Below are positions 43,225 to 52,828 of a stretch of DNA of 64,000 bases, piece after piece. Location: NCBI GenBank assembly GCA_963781105.1, contig CAWAED010000001.1, positions 372,001 through 436,000 on the forward strand, in the 5' to 3' direction. Each line of letters begins with the position of its first letter. Positions within the stretch are counted from its first letter, which is position 1. The translations under genes were made by a program, and so were the position numbers. This DNA comes from Palsa-295 sp963781105 (lineage in GTDB: Bacteria > Acidobacteriota > Terriglobia > Acidiferrales > UBA7541). A model generated the notes under the pieces. That model was not told where the DNA came from. It did not search any database and saw only the letters and a list, made by a program, of their open reading frames with translations.

Positions 43225-43243
43225 AACCCCGTCGGCTCCACCA
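43225..43243 (+). repeat. attR of the genomic island
   Basis: Exact 19-bp copy of the tRNA-Ala 3' end (6304-6322), not part of any tRNA here. Backbone genes resume about 95 bp to the right. Confidence 0.9.
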
Positions 43244-43337
43244 CTCCTTTCGTGAACTTCTACGTCTAAATTCTGAAAAGTGAAACCAGCGACCGTAACT
43301 ACGTCGACCATCGCGACGAACATAAATCCAAATTCGT

Positions 43338-43961
43338 TCAGCGGCCGCCTTTGAACCAGGTGTAGCCGACGGTGAACACTAGGGTCACGTTGTAACCGGG
43401 ATTGTGGTTGCCGATGCTAGCGCTGGAGAGGTGGCCAAGCGAGCCTTCGAAAAACAGGGCGCGGCGCGGCTTCACAAACAAGCGTGTTCCGGCAACGGCC
43501 TGGGGCGTGAAATTTACGATGGACGTCTTGCCCTCCGGCGGAACGTAGCTCGTGCTAAAGACGATCCCGCCGGCGGCCGCTACGTATGGCGCAAATTTTC
43601 GCCCGCTGGTGAAGTTCCATTGCCAAATCAAAGGCTTGAAGCTGCCGCCGTAAATCGCGCTGGCGGGCGGCAGAACCGCGTATAAGGGCATTACGTCCAC
43701 TGCCCATTCAAAATTGCCATGTAGAAGTCCCGGAAGGTGGTCATGGGTGAGGATGAAACCGATTCGCCCTCCGGCATAAATAAATTGGGTGCCGCCCGAT
43801 TTTCCGAGACCCGTACCACCACCGGCCAGCACTCCGAGTTCCCAAGTCTTATTGAGAGATTGAGAAACCCAGTCCTGATCGGCCGGCGCGGAAGGAGCAT
43901 CCTGCGCTAATGCGACTCCAGCAAGAAACAGACTAAGGATCAATGCGGACATGAATTTCAT
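43338..43961 (-). CDS. PagL-family lipid A 3-O-deacylase-like outer-membrane protein
   Basis: 207 residues from ATG 43961 (MKFMSALILSLFLAGVALAQ signal peptide). Eight-strand beta-barrel pattern. The C-terminal FFEGSLGHLSSASIGNHNPG contains the PagL active-site layout (His, Ser two residues on, then N-x-G), although it reads HLSSA where PagL has HxSNA. Trims acyl chains from lipid A in the outer membrane. First backbone gene right of the island. Confidence 0.8.
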   Translation of the reverse strand: MKFMSALILSLFLAGVALAQDAPSAPADQDWVSQSLNKTWELGVLAGGGTGLGKSGGTQFIYAGGRIGFILTHDHLPGLLHGNFEWAVDVMPLYAVLPPASAIYGGSFKPLIWQWNFTSGRKFAPYVAAAGGIVFSTSYVPPEGKTSIVNFTPQAVAGTRLFVKPRRALFFEGSLGHLSSASIGNHNPGYNVTLVFTVGYTWFKGGR

Positions 43962-44170
43962 ATTTTGTTCCAGAGGAAGCGGAATTCCCCGGCAAGCACA
44001 ACGCACGATCCAACCCTAAGACGGCTTGCCCTTTTCAGACTCAAGTTGCGAATTGGTGAGACTACGGTGCGAATGGCCTTCACGTCAAGCGCATCCGCAG
44101 GAAAGATTCTGTTCAGCCCACGGCACAAAGAGCGCGAATCGAATCGCAATCGGTCTACAATGGCGGCCCT

Positions 44171-45568
44171 ATGGCTAGAATCACTTTTCTCGGAGCGGCG
44201 GGGACCGTCACAGGTTCAAAGTATCTAATCGAAGCGAACGGCAAACGATTGCTGGTGGATTGCGGGTTATTCCAGGGACCGAAAGAGTTGACGCAGCGCA
44301 ATTGGGCCCGCTTACCGGTTGAACCCGCGACGATTGACTGGGTTTTGCTAACGCATGCGCATATTGACCATACCGGTTACCTGCCGCGGCTCGTTCGTGA
44401 TGGATTTCGCGGACCGATTTTTGCCGATGCGGCAACGCACGAACTATGCCAACTGCTCCTTACGGATTCCGCGCACTTGCAGGAAGAGGACGCGGCGTAT
44501 GCGGCGCGCAAAGCGTACAGCAGCCACAACCCTCCGCTGCCGCTCTATACGGTGGCGGATGCGCAAGCCGCGCTGAAGCAATTCAAAGACATTCCGCGAG
44601 CGGATGCCTTCACGATCAGCCCGGAATTTTCCGTGAGGACGCACGATGCCGGCCATATTCTTGGTTCTACGTGGCTGGAATTGACCGTCACGGAGAACGG
44701 AAAGCAGATGCTGGGAGTTTTCTCTGGCGATTTGGGGCGCTACGACCAGCCGATATTAAAGGATCCCGAACCGCCTTCGCATGCTGACTTTCTTTTGTGC
44801 GAATCTACGTACGGCGATCGCGATCATGGAACCGCTTCGGTGCCGGATGAGCTGGCGGAAGTAATCAATCGCGTAGCGAAACGTGGAGGGATGATTGTGA
44901 TTCCGGCGTTTGCGGTGGGGCGAACGCAAACTTTGATGTACTACCTGCGGGAACTTGCCGATAAGCAACGTATTCCCCAGCTGCCGGTGTACGTGGACAG
45001 CCCGATGGCGATAAGCGTGACCGATATTTACGCGCGGCACCGCGAAGATCATGACCTCGATTTCACGCGTGAAGAACAGCAAGGCGGTCGCGACCCGTTG
45101 AACTTGCATGAAGTGCATATGACGCGGACTGTTGAAGATTCCAAGAAAATCAACGAGGTCGTCGCTCCGTGCATCATTATTTCGGCCAGCGGCATGGCTA
45201 CCGGAGGCAGGGTTCTGCATCACCTAGCGAAACGACTGCCGGATTCGCGCAGCGCCGTGCTGCTGGTGGGCTATCAGGCGGAGGGCACTAACGGGCGGGC
45301 GTTGCAGGATGGCGCGCAATATCTGCGAATCTTCGGCGAAGAGGTGCGGGTGCGTGCCGAGATCGTGACGCTGGATCAACTATCAGCGCACGCGGGAAGG
45401 AGCGAGTTGCTGCGCTGGCAATCCGGGTTCTCCGCTCCGCCGCGACATACTTTTCTGGTGCATGGCGAACCCAACGCGCTGGAGGCATTGCGCGCAGGCA
45501 TCGTCACGCGATTCCATTGGCCGGTCGTGGTGCCAGCTTATTTGAAGACGTTCGATTTGGGGACCTAG
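44171..45568 (+). CDS. Metallo-beta-lactamase/beta-CASP RNA-processing nuclease
   Basis: 465 residues. The metallo-beta-lactamase core has HAHIDHTGYLPRLV (HxHxDH), HDAGHILGSTW and FSGDLGR. The beta-CASP insert and C-terminal domain include PAFAVGRTQTLMYYLREL, ASGMATGGRVLHHLA and LSAHAGRSEL. Matches prokaryotic CPSF-like exonucleases acting on RNA. No signal peptide. Confidence 0.92.
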   Translation: MARITFLGAAGTVTGSKYLIEANGKRLLVDCGLFQGPKELTQRNWARLPVEPATIDWVLLTHAHIDHTGYLPRLVRDGFRGPIFADAATHELCQLLLTDSAHLQEEDAAYAARKAYSSHNPPLPLYTVADAQAALKQFKDIPRADAFTISPEFSVRTHDAGHILGSTWLELTVTENGKQMLGVFSGDLGRYDQPILKDPEPPSHADFLLCESTYGDRDHGTASVPDELAEVINRVAKRGGMIVIPAFAVGRTQTLMYYLRELADKQRIPQLPVYVDSPMAISVTDIYARHREDHDLDFTREEQQGGRDPLNLHEVHMTRTVEDSKKINEVVAPCIIISASGMATGGRVLHHLAKRLPDSRSAVLLVGYQAEGTNGRALQDGAQYLRIFGEEVRVRAEIVTLDQLSAHAGRSELLRWQSGFSAPPRHTFLVHGEPNALEALRAGIVTRFHWPVVVPAYLKTFDLGT

Positions 45569-45680
45569 GAAGCCGCGCAACGTCTTGGTGCGGAAGACGC
45601 GGAAGCGATCGACGCACAAAAGCAAACGCCTTTACGAGGCACCGGAGTATAATTGAGCCAGTTCAACGCCGGGGGTGCCT

Positions 45681-46697
45681 ATGAGCCGGCTCAGGTTGGT
45701 AGTAACGTCCGTTTTAGTTTTGCTTCTTCTGCCGTCTGCCGTTCTTTCCTTTCAAAGCGATCGAGATCTCTCCCTCAGCGGGAACGTTTACTACGGAGAT
45801 ACACAAAAGGCGGCCGAAAATATCACGGTGGAGCTTCGCGATGCAGCCGGAAATTTGCTGGCGCCGCAGACAACATCAGGGTCAGGCGGATTCGAATTTC
45901 GCCAGCTGCCGCGAAATCTCTACGTGATCGCGATCCGCGTTTCGGGATACGAGCGAGTTGAAGAGACGGAGGATCTTTCGTTTACATCGGTGCATGGCCT
46001 CACCTTTTATCTGAAGAGCGACGCGGTGGTGCCGACGGCATCGCAACCGGGAAATATCTCCGCGCACGAGCTTTCGATGCCCCAAAAAGCTCGAGATCTT
46101 ATGATCTCCGGCAAAAAGAAGTTGTATTTAGAGAAAAATGCTCAAGGCGGTCTGGAGGATTTTGAGGCAGCGATCGCCGTGGCTCCCGCATTTTACGAAG
46201 CATATTATCAGGCCGGCATGGCGCGCCTGACTCTGGGCGAGCAGGAGGATGCCGAGGCCAATTTTCGGAAATCTATCGAGCTGAGCAATGACAAATATGG
46301 TGAAGCCGACGTCGGATTGGGAACACTGATGCTTGACCGCAAGGACTTTGCGAACGGAGAGAAGACAGTGCGTCGCGGGATCGAATTGAATCCGGATTAT
46401 TGGTTAGGGCATTACGAGCTAGGCCGTGCGCTGCTGATCGAAAACAACCTTTCGGATGCGCTCAAGTCTGCCGACCAGGCGAAGTCGCTGGCGCCGAGCA
46501 CGGCTATGGTGTACCAACTGCTTTCAAATATTCACCTCCGGCAGAAAGATTATCCGGCATTGCTGGCGGACATTGATGCTTACCTCAAGCTGGATCCCGA
46601 TAGTCCGGCAGGAATTCGCGCGAAGCAGTTGCGCGAACTGGTCGCGCAGAAGGTTGATTCCGCAAAAACTACACCTGCTGCGGCTCCCAAGCCCTGA
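45681..46697 (+). CDS. Exported protein: carboxypeptidase-regulatory-like domain plus TPRs
   Basis: 338 residues from ATG 45681 (GTG 45675 is an alternative). Signal peptide to about FQS, a beta-sandwich (LSLSGNVYYGDTQKAAENIT then VELRDAAGN) of the CarboxypepD_reg type, then TPR units from about 145 (FYEAYYQAGMARLTLGEQED; WLGHYELGRALLIENNLSDA). Common architecture in Acidobacteriota; role unknown. Confidence 0.82.
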   Translation: MSRLRLVVTSVLVLLLLPSAVLSFQSDRDLSLSGNVYYGDTQKAAENITVELRDAAGNLLAPQTTSGSGGFEFRQLPRNLYVIAIRVSGYERVEETEDLSFTSVHGLTFYLKSDAVVPTASQPGNISAHELSMPQKARDLMISGKKKLYLEKNAQGGLEDFEAAIAVAPAFYEAYYQAGMARLTLGEQEDAEANFRKSIELSNDKYGEADVGLGTLMLDRKDFANGEKTVRRGIELNPDYWLGHYELGRALLIENNLSDALKSADQAKSLAPSTAMVYQLLSNIHLRQKDYPALLADIDAYLKLDPDSPAGIRAKQLRELVAQKVDSAKTTPAAAPKP

Positions 46698-46743
46698 GCG
46701 CAGCAGCTGGAGCGGAAGGCATGCGACTGGACGTCGGGGCGAA

Positions 46744-47136
46744 TTAGCGTGCGACGGCTTGAGTAGCGAACGCGGGGATCTCGATCAGATAGAAGCCGAG
46801 AACGAACATGGGATGCGGCGCGACGCGGCCCCAGCGCGTGAGTTCCCACTTCGCGCGAAGAAAGCGAATTTCAGGCTTCATCGTAAGATCCAGGACCTGG
46901 CGAGTATCCCCGCGGTAAAAACGCTGCGGCATCTTGAGCAGCGGCATTTTTCCCCAGTCCTGGCCGTCGGCGGATCCCCAGATCGAAATGTCCACGGATT
47001 CCTGCTCGATCTGGTCAGTGATGCCCATGGAGCAGAGGAAGGTGCGCGTCTGGCTGGCGTCTACGTTGATTGCTTCCCCTTCGCCGTTTGAAGTGAGGCG
47101 CGTGCTTGGCGGGATCAGGTCAAATTCCACGGGCAT
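46744..47136 (-). CDS. Hypothetical conserved-looking protein
   Basis: 130 residues, no signal or membrane segment, no recognised family. All-beta character (VDISIWGSADGQDWGKMPLL, RFLRAKWELTRWG) suggests a jelly-roll or discoidin-like fold. Start supported by GGAGG upstream of ATG 47136. Monocistronic. Confidence 0.6.
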   Translation of the reverse strand: MPVEFDLIPPSTRLTSNGEGEAINVDASQTRTFLCSMGITDQIEQESVDISIWGSADGQDWGKMPLLKMPQRFYRGDTRQVLDLTMKPEIRFLRAKWELTRWGRVAPHPMFVLGFYLIEIPAFATQAVAR

Positions 47137-47331
47137 GAAGTCGCCTCCTTCTGAAAATCTAGCCGGATTCTAGCATAGGTTTTGCGCTGCGATTTCCGGT
47201 GATCAAAGGGCAAAGCCAAAACATGTACCGAAAAGACTCAGAGCCCACAGAGAGTTCGGCGCCAGACTCCGGTCGCTTGCGATTGCTTCGGCAACTTGAG
47301 AAAGGCGGGAGAGTGCTCGCCGACCGCTCGG

Positions 47332-48531
47332 TCAGGGGTTTTTGTTTAGCTTGGCGAGGCGCTCGGAGGCAGCTTCGAACGTCTTTTCTGTTTTGCAGAA
47401 GGTGAAGCGGAGGTGGGTGCGCCCATCGGCGGGATTGCGATAGAAGCTCGAGCCCGGGACCGCGGCGACGCCGATTTCCGTGACCAGGTATTTCGCGAAG
47501 GTCACGTCGTCGGGAAAGCCGAAAGCGGAAATGTCGGTCATGATGTAATACGCGCCGCTGGGTTTGAAGCAGTGGAAGCCGGCGCTGGTGAGGATGCCGA
47601 GCAGCCGTTCGCGGCGCTGCGTGTATTCGGAGGCAAGCGTCGCGTAATATTCAGGCGGAAATTGCAGAGCGACAGCGCCCGCCTCCTGTAACGGCGCGGC
47701 CGCGCCCACCGTCAGAAAATCGTGGACCTTGCGGATTGCCGACGTCACTTCGGGCGTAGCGATAGCCCAACCGACGCGCCAGCCGGTGACGCTGTAGGTC
47801 TTCGACAGTGCGTTGATGGTGATGGTGCGGTCGCGCATGCCGTCGAGCGTGGCCATGGAGATGTGCCGCGCGCCGTCGTAAAGCATGTGTTCGTAGATTT
47901 CGTCGGTGATGGCAAAGGCGTTGTGTTCGACGCAGAGGTCACGGATTTGTTCGAGCTCGGCTCGCGTGAAGACTTTTCCCGTGGGATTGTTCGGCGTATT
48001 CAAAATGATCGCTTTCGTGTTTTGTCCGAAAGCGGTCGCGAGCTCCCGCGGATCGAATGTCCAGTGCGGCGGATACAGCTTGACGTAGCGCGGAGTGGCG
48101 CCGGAAAGAATCGCGTCGGGGCCATAATTTTCATAGAAGGGCTCGAAGGCAACCACTTCATCGCCGGGATTGATGATGGCCATCATCGCGGAGATCATCG
48201 CTTCGGTGGAACCGCAGCAGACGGTGATTTCTCGTTCAGGATCGATCGGCATCCCGTTCGTTCGCGAAAATTTATCGGCGATGGCGTCACGCAACGATTT
48301 TGCGCCCCAGGTGATGGCGTATTGATTGATGTCCGCCTCGATGGCGCCCTGGGCAGCACGCTTGATTTCCGCAGGCGCCGGAAAATCGGGAAAGCCCTGA
48401 GACAGATTGACGGCCTTGTGCTGCAGCGCCAGGCGCGTCATTTCGCGGATGACGGATTCGGTAAACTGCGCGGCCTTCGAGGAAAGGCGCGGACTAGCGG
48501 CCAGAGCCGGTTCCGGCTTTGCGGGATTCAT
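47332..48531 (-). CDS. PLP-dependent aminotransferase, class I/II
   Basis: 399 residues from ATG 48531 (GAGG about 10 bp upstream). AVNLSQGFPDFPAPAEIKRA at the N-terminus, NTPNNPTGKVFTRAEL, and the PLP-binding Lys in NALSKTYSVTGWRVGWA. Closest in pattern to KYAT/YbdL-type methionine or glutamine aminotransferases. Overlaps the end of the transglycosylase gene by 38 bp on the same strand. The frame is open upstream but that extension is not credible. Confidence 0.9.
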   Translation of the reverse strand: MNPAKPEPALAASPRLSSKAAQFTESVIREMTRLALQHKAVNLSQGFPDFPAPAEIKRAAQGAIEADINQYAITWGAKSLRDAIADKFSRTNGMPIDPEREITVCCGSTEAMISAMMAIINPGDEVVAFEPFYENYGPDAILSGATPRYVKLYPPHWTFDPRELATAFGQNTKAIILNTPNNPTGKVFTRAELEQIRDLCVEHNAFAITDEIYEHMLYDGARHISMATLDGMRDRTITINALSKTYSVTGWRVGWAIATPEVTSAIRKVHDFLTVGAAAPLQEAGAVALQFPPEYYATLASEYTQRRERLLGILTSAGFHCFKPSGAYYIMTDISAFGFPDDVTFAKYLVTEIGVAAVPGSSFYRNPADGRTHLRFTFCKTEKTFEAASERLAKLNKNP

Positions 48532-50764
48532 TCTTGGCGCCTCGTTCGGATTGGGTCGTGCCATACAACTTACGATAGATGTCGGCGTTGCGCGTAACGA
48601 TTTCGACATACTCGCGAGTTTCGGTGAATGGAATCGAGTCCACAAATTCCGCGGGCTCGCGATAGGTCTGCCCGGTGGTCCAGAACGTGACGCGGTCTTC
48701 TCCGGCGTTGTAAGCCGCGAGCGCCGATTCCACGCTGCCAAAATCGCGCTTCAAACCGGCAAAGTAAATCGTGCCGATATGAATATTGTAATCGGGCTCG
48801 AAAAGCATGGGAGTGGAATAGCGAACGCGGGCTTGCTTGGCGAAGCGGCGCGCAGTTTTGGGAAGTAGCTGCATCAGGCCACGGGCATTCGCGCCGGAGC
48901 GAGCTTCGGGATCGTACGCGGACTCCTGCCGAATCAAACCAGCCGTGAGCATCGGATCCACGCCCGCCTGAGTAGAACGAGACAGAATCGAAGATTGGTA
49001 AGGCATCGCGAAAGCAGTGAGCCAGACCTCGCGCGGAACCTCGGTGAACGGACGCCATTCGATCTGCGGATAAATCTGGCGGATGGTGACGATGGCCGCT
49101 CCGACGTGGCCGGCGGCGACCGCTTCCTGAGCAGCTTCGAGTAGTAGCCGCGGCTCGCCCGTGGCAGCAAACGCGGCGCGCAGTTCGAGTTCCGCGGAAG
49201 CGTCAAAAGCGATCGAGCGCAGCGCGTCGGCCCGTGCCTGGCGGCTTTCAGCAGCAGCAGGAATCGCCGAGCCAAGCATCATCGCGGGAGGCAGGGGCGG
49301 AATCTCTGCCAGCACATCGGGATCGGTTGCAGGCCCAGAGGCAAGTGCATCGAGGCGAATCGCGGCTGCAATTGCGAAATAATTCTGCGGGAAACGATCT
49401 TGCAGCTTTTCGTAATAGCTACGCGCAAGGCCGGTGTTGTGTGATTCCTCGGCGAGTCGCCCGAGCCAGTACAGCGCATCGGGAGTGAACTGCGAACCCG
49501 GGAAACGACGCAAATGTTCCGTCAAATCGGCGGAGGCTTCCGGTTGGCGTTTCAGTACGGCAGTCCAGGCGACGCGCCACTGAGCCGGTAGAGCTTCCGC
49601 TGCGGTCGGAAAATTGTCAGAGAGGCGTTTGTAGTAGCCCGCCGCCCGGTCGCGATCGAGCTGGACCCAATAATAATTGCCGCCGAGAAACAGTGCCGAT
49701 TCCGTCCAGCGGCTGGCGGGAGCACGCGCCGCAGCGGATTCGATAGCGGCGGCCATGTCCGATTCCGCGGGAATGTCGCGGTAATGGTTCGCCAACGAGT
49801 AAAAGCGTTCCGCGTCTACGTCGGGGTCGGTAATCTTCAATGCGGCGATTTGCGAAATCCCGGCACCTAACGCAACGCCGCATTCCATGATGCGCAGTTC
49901 GGCGCGCTCGCGGTCCGCGCCGGTGAGTTGCGGCAGCAGGTGCGAATATTCGTTGCGCGCCTCGCTCCATTGACGCGCGGCGAAAGTCGTGGAAGCGTGT
50001 TCGATCTGGCGCTCGATCGGAATCGCGGGAAGCTTGTCGCCCAACGAGCTGCGGAGAAAGCCAAGCTTTTCGCCGGCCTCGCGCGCTTGCTCGTTCGACG
50101 GGAAACGCAAATAGACCGCCTCGTAGTCGGCGGCGGCCTGCAGCGGCTGCGCGGATTGTTCGCGAGCCTCGGCGCGCAGGAAGAGCAAGGCGGGCTTCTC
50201 TTTGGTCTGCGGATAGGCGTCGAGGGCGTTAAGAATTTCGGCGGGTTGATTCATCGCCAGCGCCGCGGTTCCGAGTGATTGCAGCGCTTCGTCGGTGATC
50301 ACCGAATCGGGATAGTCGTGGCGGAAGCGTTTCAATTGCGCGAGCGCCTCCGCGTTGTGATTCAAAGCCAGATTAGTTTCGGCGTTCCAATAGAGCGCGT
50401 AGTCCTGCAACAACGCATCGTTCTGCGCGATGCCCAGCCATTTGGACGCCTGGGCGTAGTGGCCTTTCGTGTAGTCGTAATAACCCAGCGCGAGAGCGGC
50501 GCGTGCTCCCAGAGCGCCCGAGGATTTCCGCGACGCGAAGACGCTAAGACTGGCGTACGCGGGGCCGGAATCTTTCTGTTTCAGCGACCGGCACAATTGC
50601 TCGAGCTGTTTCGCGGAAGTAGAAGTAGTGGACGATGACTTCGCTCGGGGCTTGGAAGACTTCGAGGTCGCGGTCTTCGCGGCTTGAGCCGGCGCCTGCG
50701 GCGCAGCGGCACACAATGCCAATAGGAATACACCGATACGACCTAGAGGGCCGAGAATTTTCAT
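48494..50764 (-). CDS. Soluble lytic murein transglycosylase (Slt-type)
   Basis: 756 residues from ATG 50764. Signal peptide (LGRIGVFLLALCAAAPQAPA), a long alpha-superhelical TPR-like U domain (about 50-560) and a C-terminal lysozyme-like domain with catalytic Glu in LIRQESAYDPEARSGANARG and LMQLLPKTA. Cleaves peptidoglycan to 1,6-anhydro products. The frame stays open to 51574, but the region beyond 50764 is a shadow of the next gene. Confidence 0.93.
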   Translation of the reverse strand: MKILGPLGRIGVFLLALCAAAPQAPAQAAKTATSKSSKPRAKSSSTTSTSAKQLEQLCRSLKQKDSGPAYASLSVFASRKSSGALGARAALALGYYDYTKGHYAQASKWLGIAQNDALLQDYALYWNAETNLALNHNAEALAQLKRFRHDYPDSVITDEALQSLGTAALAMNQPAEILNALDAYPQTKEKPALLFLRAEAREQSAQPLQAAADYEAVYLRFPSNEQAREAGEKLGFLRSSLGDKLPAIPIERQIEHASTTFAARQWSEARNEYSHLLPQLTGADRERAELRIMECGVALGAGISQIAALKITDPDVDAERFYSLANHYRDIPAESDMAAAIESAAARAPASRWTESALFLGGNYYWVQLDRDRAAGYYKRLSDNFPTAAEALPAQWRVAWTAVLKRQPEASADLTEHLRRFPGSQFTPDALYWLGRLAEESHNTGLARSYYEKLQDRFPQNYFAIAAAIRLDALASGPATDPDVLAEIPPLPPAMMLGSAIPAAAESRQARADALRSIAFDASAELELRAAFAATGEPRLLLEAAQEAVAAGHVGAAIVTIRQIYPQIEWRPFTEVPREVWLTAFAMPYQSSILSRSTQAGVDPMLTAGLIRQESAYDPEARSGANARGLMQLLPKTARRFAKQARVRYSTPMLFEPDYNIHIGTIYFAGLKRDFGSVESALAAYNAGEDRVTFWTTGQTYREPAEFVDSIPFTETREYVEIVTRNADIYRKLYGTTQSERGAKNESRKAGTGSGR

Positions 50765-50774
50765 TGCCGATATC

Positions 50775-51659
50775 TTAATGCCGCAGAACAGGCGAGGGGT
50801 ACGGATATTCTCCGAGGGCCTCGGGGTCGCCGTCGGCGAGTATTTCCACGAGCCAGTGGTGGAAATAATCCACGGGATGGTCGTGAATCGCGCGGAAGCG
50901 GCGATCATATTCCTTGCGGGCCTTATCCAGATCGCCGCGCAATCTGCTGCAAATGTCTTTTTGCTCGCGGGCGAGGCGAACGTCCTTCGGCCGGAGCAGC
51001 TTGATGTCCTGCATCGCGACTTTGGCCACGCGGTTGGCGCGCCGGTGCAAGTCCTGCATTTCGGTGGGCAGGCTGGCGACATCGAACGCCTCGGTGGCGG
51101 CGATAGCGGCTTCTTCGACGTCGGACTCGGTGAGCGGCTCAGGTTCATGAGCAGTTGGATGCTGCGCAACAGGCGCGTGAGACACAGTTTCGGCGGCCGG
51201 TTCTGGCAAGACTTCCTCAGGTTCCTCAACCCATTCGACTTCAGGCTCGGGGGGCGCGGGGTGGGCGGCAACCGGCGCGGGAGGTTCTTCCACCGCGACG
51301 CCACGAGATGCGTGCGCGGGCTCCGGTTCGTCGGAAAATTGGTGTTCGCGCGGGCCAAGGGCCACGGCAACGAAGTTTGAAAGCACCGAGAGACCCGCGG
51401 CCAAGGCCGAAGCCGAGGTTTGGGCGCGCAAAAGCGCAGGCAAGGCGTTACTGGGGCGGCTGGACGCGCAGGCCGCCACAAGATCAGCGTAGGCGTGATG
51501 CAATTCGTCCGCGGTGCGCTGCAAAGGAGCAAGATTGTCGCGCAGGGCGCGAGAAACCGCCTCTTCCAGAGCATGCTCCAGCGTCTTTGGCCGTGCCGTC
51601 AAGGGAATGTTCGCCTCTTTTCGATTATGAAAACGGTAACAAGGAGTGTCAACTGACAT
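50775..51659 (-). CDS. Hypothetical protein, alanine/proline-rich with conserved C-terminus
   Basis: 294 residues from ATG 51659 (start uncertain). A helical N-terminal part (TLEHALEEAVSRALRDNLAP) is followed by a Pro/Glu/Ala-rich linker (about 110-190) and a basic helical C-terminus (MQDIKLLRPKDVRLAREQKD). No signal peptide or known domain. Ten bp upstream of slt, probably one operon. Confidence 0.6.
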   Translation of the reverse strand: MSVDTPCYRFHNRKEANIPLTARPKTLEHALEEAVSRALRDNLAPLQRTADELHHAYADLVAACASSRPSNALPALLRAQTSASALAAGLSVLSNFVAVALGPREHQFSDEPEPAHASRGVAVEEPPAPVAAHPAPPEPEVEWVEEPEEVLPEPAAETVSHAPVAQHPTAHEPEPLTESDVEEAAIAATEAFDVASLPTEMQDLHRRANRVAKVAMQDIKLLRPKDVRLAREQKDICSRLRGDLDKARKEYDRRFRAIHDHPVDYFHHWLVEILADGDPEALGEYPYPSPVLRH

Positions 51660-51790
51660 TCCAACGTGCGGTGCTTGCCATGTAGCGGCAGGCCTCCGAT
51701 TCCAATTTGCGGCGCCCGGCGAGGTCTGGAATAAGATGGACGTGACAACCAGCCGCTCGCATGAGTCTCTGACAGGAGAAAATTCCGAAT

Positions 51791-52291
51791 ATGTTGACGG
51801 CGAAGCAGATTCGCGAATTCTTAAGGATGCAGCCTCACCCGATCGAAGGCGGATACTTTGCCGAGACGTACCGGTCGGTAGGAAACGTGCCGCACCGAGC
51901 GCTTGCCGGTTACCCGGGCGACCGTTCCCTGTCCACGGCGATTTACTACTTGCTGACTGCGGAGACTTTCTCCGCAATGCATCGCGTGCGCGGCGATGAA
52001 ATGTTTCACTTTTACCTGGGTGATCCGGTGGAAATGCTCCAACTCAAGCCCGACGTTAGCGGCGAAGTGGTGCTTCTGGGCCAAGACATTGCTGCAGGCA
52101 TGCGATTGCAGCACAACGTTCCTGGCGGGTTCTGGCAAGGCTCGCGCCTGAAAAAGGGTGGAAAATACGCGCTGTTGGGAACCACGATGGCGCCGGGATT
52201 CGAATATGAGGATTACGAAACCGGGCGGCGGCAGGAATTGATCGCGCGTTACCCGCAGCATGCGGAACTGATAATGGCTCTGACTCGCTGA
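51791..52291 (+). CDS. Cupin protein of the DUF985 type
   Basis: 166 residues. HPIEGGYFAETYRS, a STAIYYLLTAETFSAMHRVR then GDEMFHFYLGDPVEMLQL, and VPGGFWQGSRLK, LLGTTMAPGFEYEDYE are the conserved strands of the DUF985 cupins. Substrate unknown. Monocistronic, 35 bp before tmRNA. Confidence 0.88.
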   Translation: MLTAKQIREFLRMQPHPIEGGYFAETYRSVGNVPHRALAGYPGDRSLSTAIYYLLTAETFSAMHRVRGDEMFHFYLGDPVEMLQLKPDVSGEVVLLGQDIAAGMRLQHNVPGGFWQGSRLKKGGKYALLGTTMAPGFEYEDYETGRRQELIARYPQHAELIMALTR

Positions 52292-52326
52292 AGGCGCGCC
52301 GGAATGATATTCTAGTGGTGTCCAAC

Positions 52327-52680
52327 GGGGGCGACACGGTTTCGACGGAAGCTGTCGCGGCTCGAAGGCATGCCGGGCCCCACTTGCCCGTAATCGAGTG
52401 GAACAAAACAACTGGCAACTCACAGTTGGCACTCGCAGCCTAACTTAAATTAGGCTACGCGCTCCCTCAGGCGTCACCTACGCGTTTGAGTAAGGGCGTC
52501 ACACAGTAGGCTGGCCGCCGCTTTTCGGTCCGGATTGCGGCGGCGAGATCATCGGACTAGTTGGCGGCGCGTCTTGCCCGCTCTGAGCTCCGCCAGCGAA
52601 ACCTTCGGAACGGGATAAGCATGTAGGCTTCGTGTTGCAAGGCTTCTCGGACGGGGGTTCGACTCCCCCCGCCTCCACCA
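52327..52680 (+). ncRNA. ssrA: Transfer-messenger RNA (tmRNA)
   Basis: 354 nt. The 5' end GGGGGCGACACGGTTTCGAC pairs with the 3' end, which carries the tRNA-like T-arm (GGGGGTTCGACTCCCCC) and CCTCCACCA. The tag frame ends GCA-CTC-GCA-GCC-TAA (Ala-Leu-Ala-Ala-stop at 52441), giving a tag ending NSQLALAA; resume codon probably GAG 52396. Rescues stalled ribosomes. Confidence 0.96.
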
Positions 52681-52828
52681 TATTTCTCTTGCGGAATGGC
52701 TGCTGGACGGCTCTGCGGATTTAAAGATTGTGACTCGGTTGTAGCGCGGCTGATATGCGATGGTCGAGATTAAGAGTCGCGCTGATCGCTGCGGCGGGCT
52801 TCCTTGCCTACCAGCTTGGTGACCACCA

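Larger units (their letters stand above)
6304..43243. mobile_element. Genomic island integrated in tRNA-Ala, about 36.9 kb
   Basis: Bounded by a perfect 19-bp direct repeat of the tRNA-Ala 3' end, with the integrase as first gene inside attL and matching short repeats inside both ends (6361-6383 and 43076-43095). It carries ICE/plasmid-type functions on the left and metabolic cargo on the right. Remnants of a VirB11/TrbB ATPase and of IS110, plus several cut genes, show it is decayed and composite. No complete conjugation machinery was found, so it is probably not self-transmissible. Confidence 0.85.

Noticed and set aside
41870..43243. Island right part as a simple IS insertion
   Set aside because: The transposase is only one gene; the exact tRNA-Ala repeat beyond it and arm-type sites show the boundary belongs to the tRNA island.
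48532..48741. N-terminal extension of the aminotransferase to 469 residues
   Set aside because: Overlaps the transglycosylase domain codons and lacks similarity to aminotransferases.
50765..51574. N-terminal extension of the Slt frame to 1026 residues
   Set aside because: The extension is a shadow of the neighbouring gene; the signal peptide starts at 50764.
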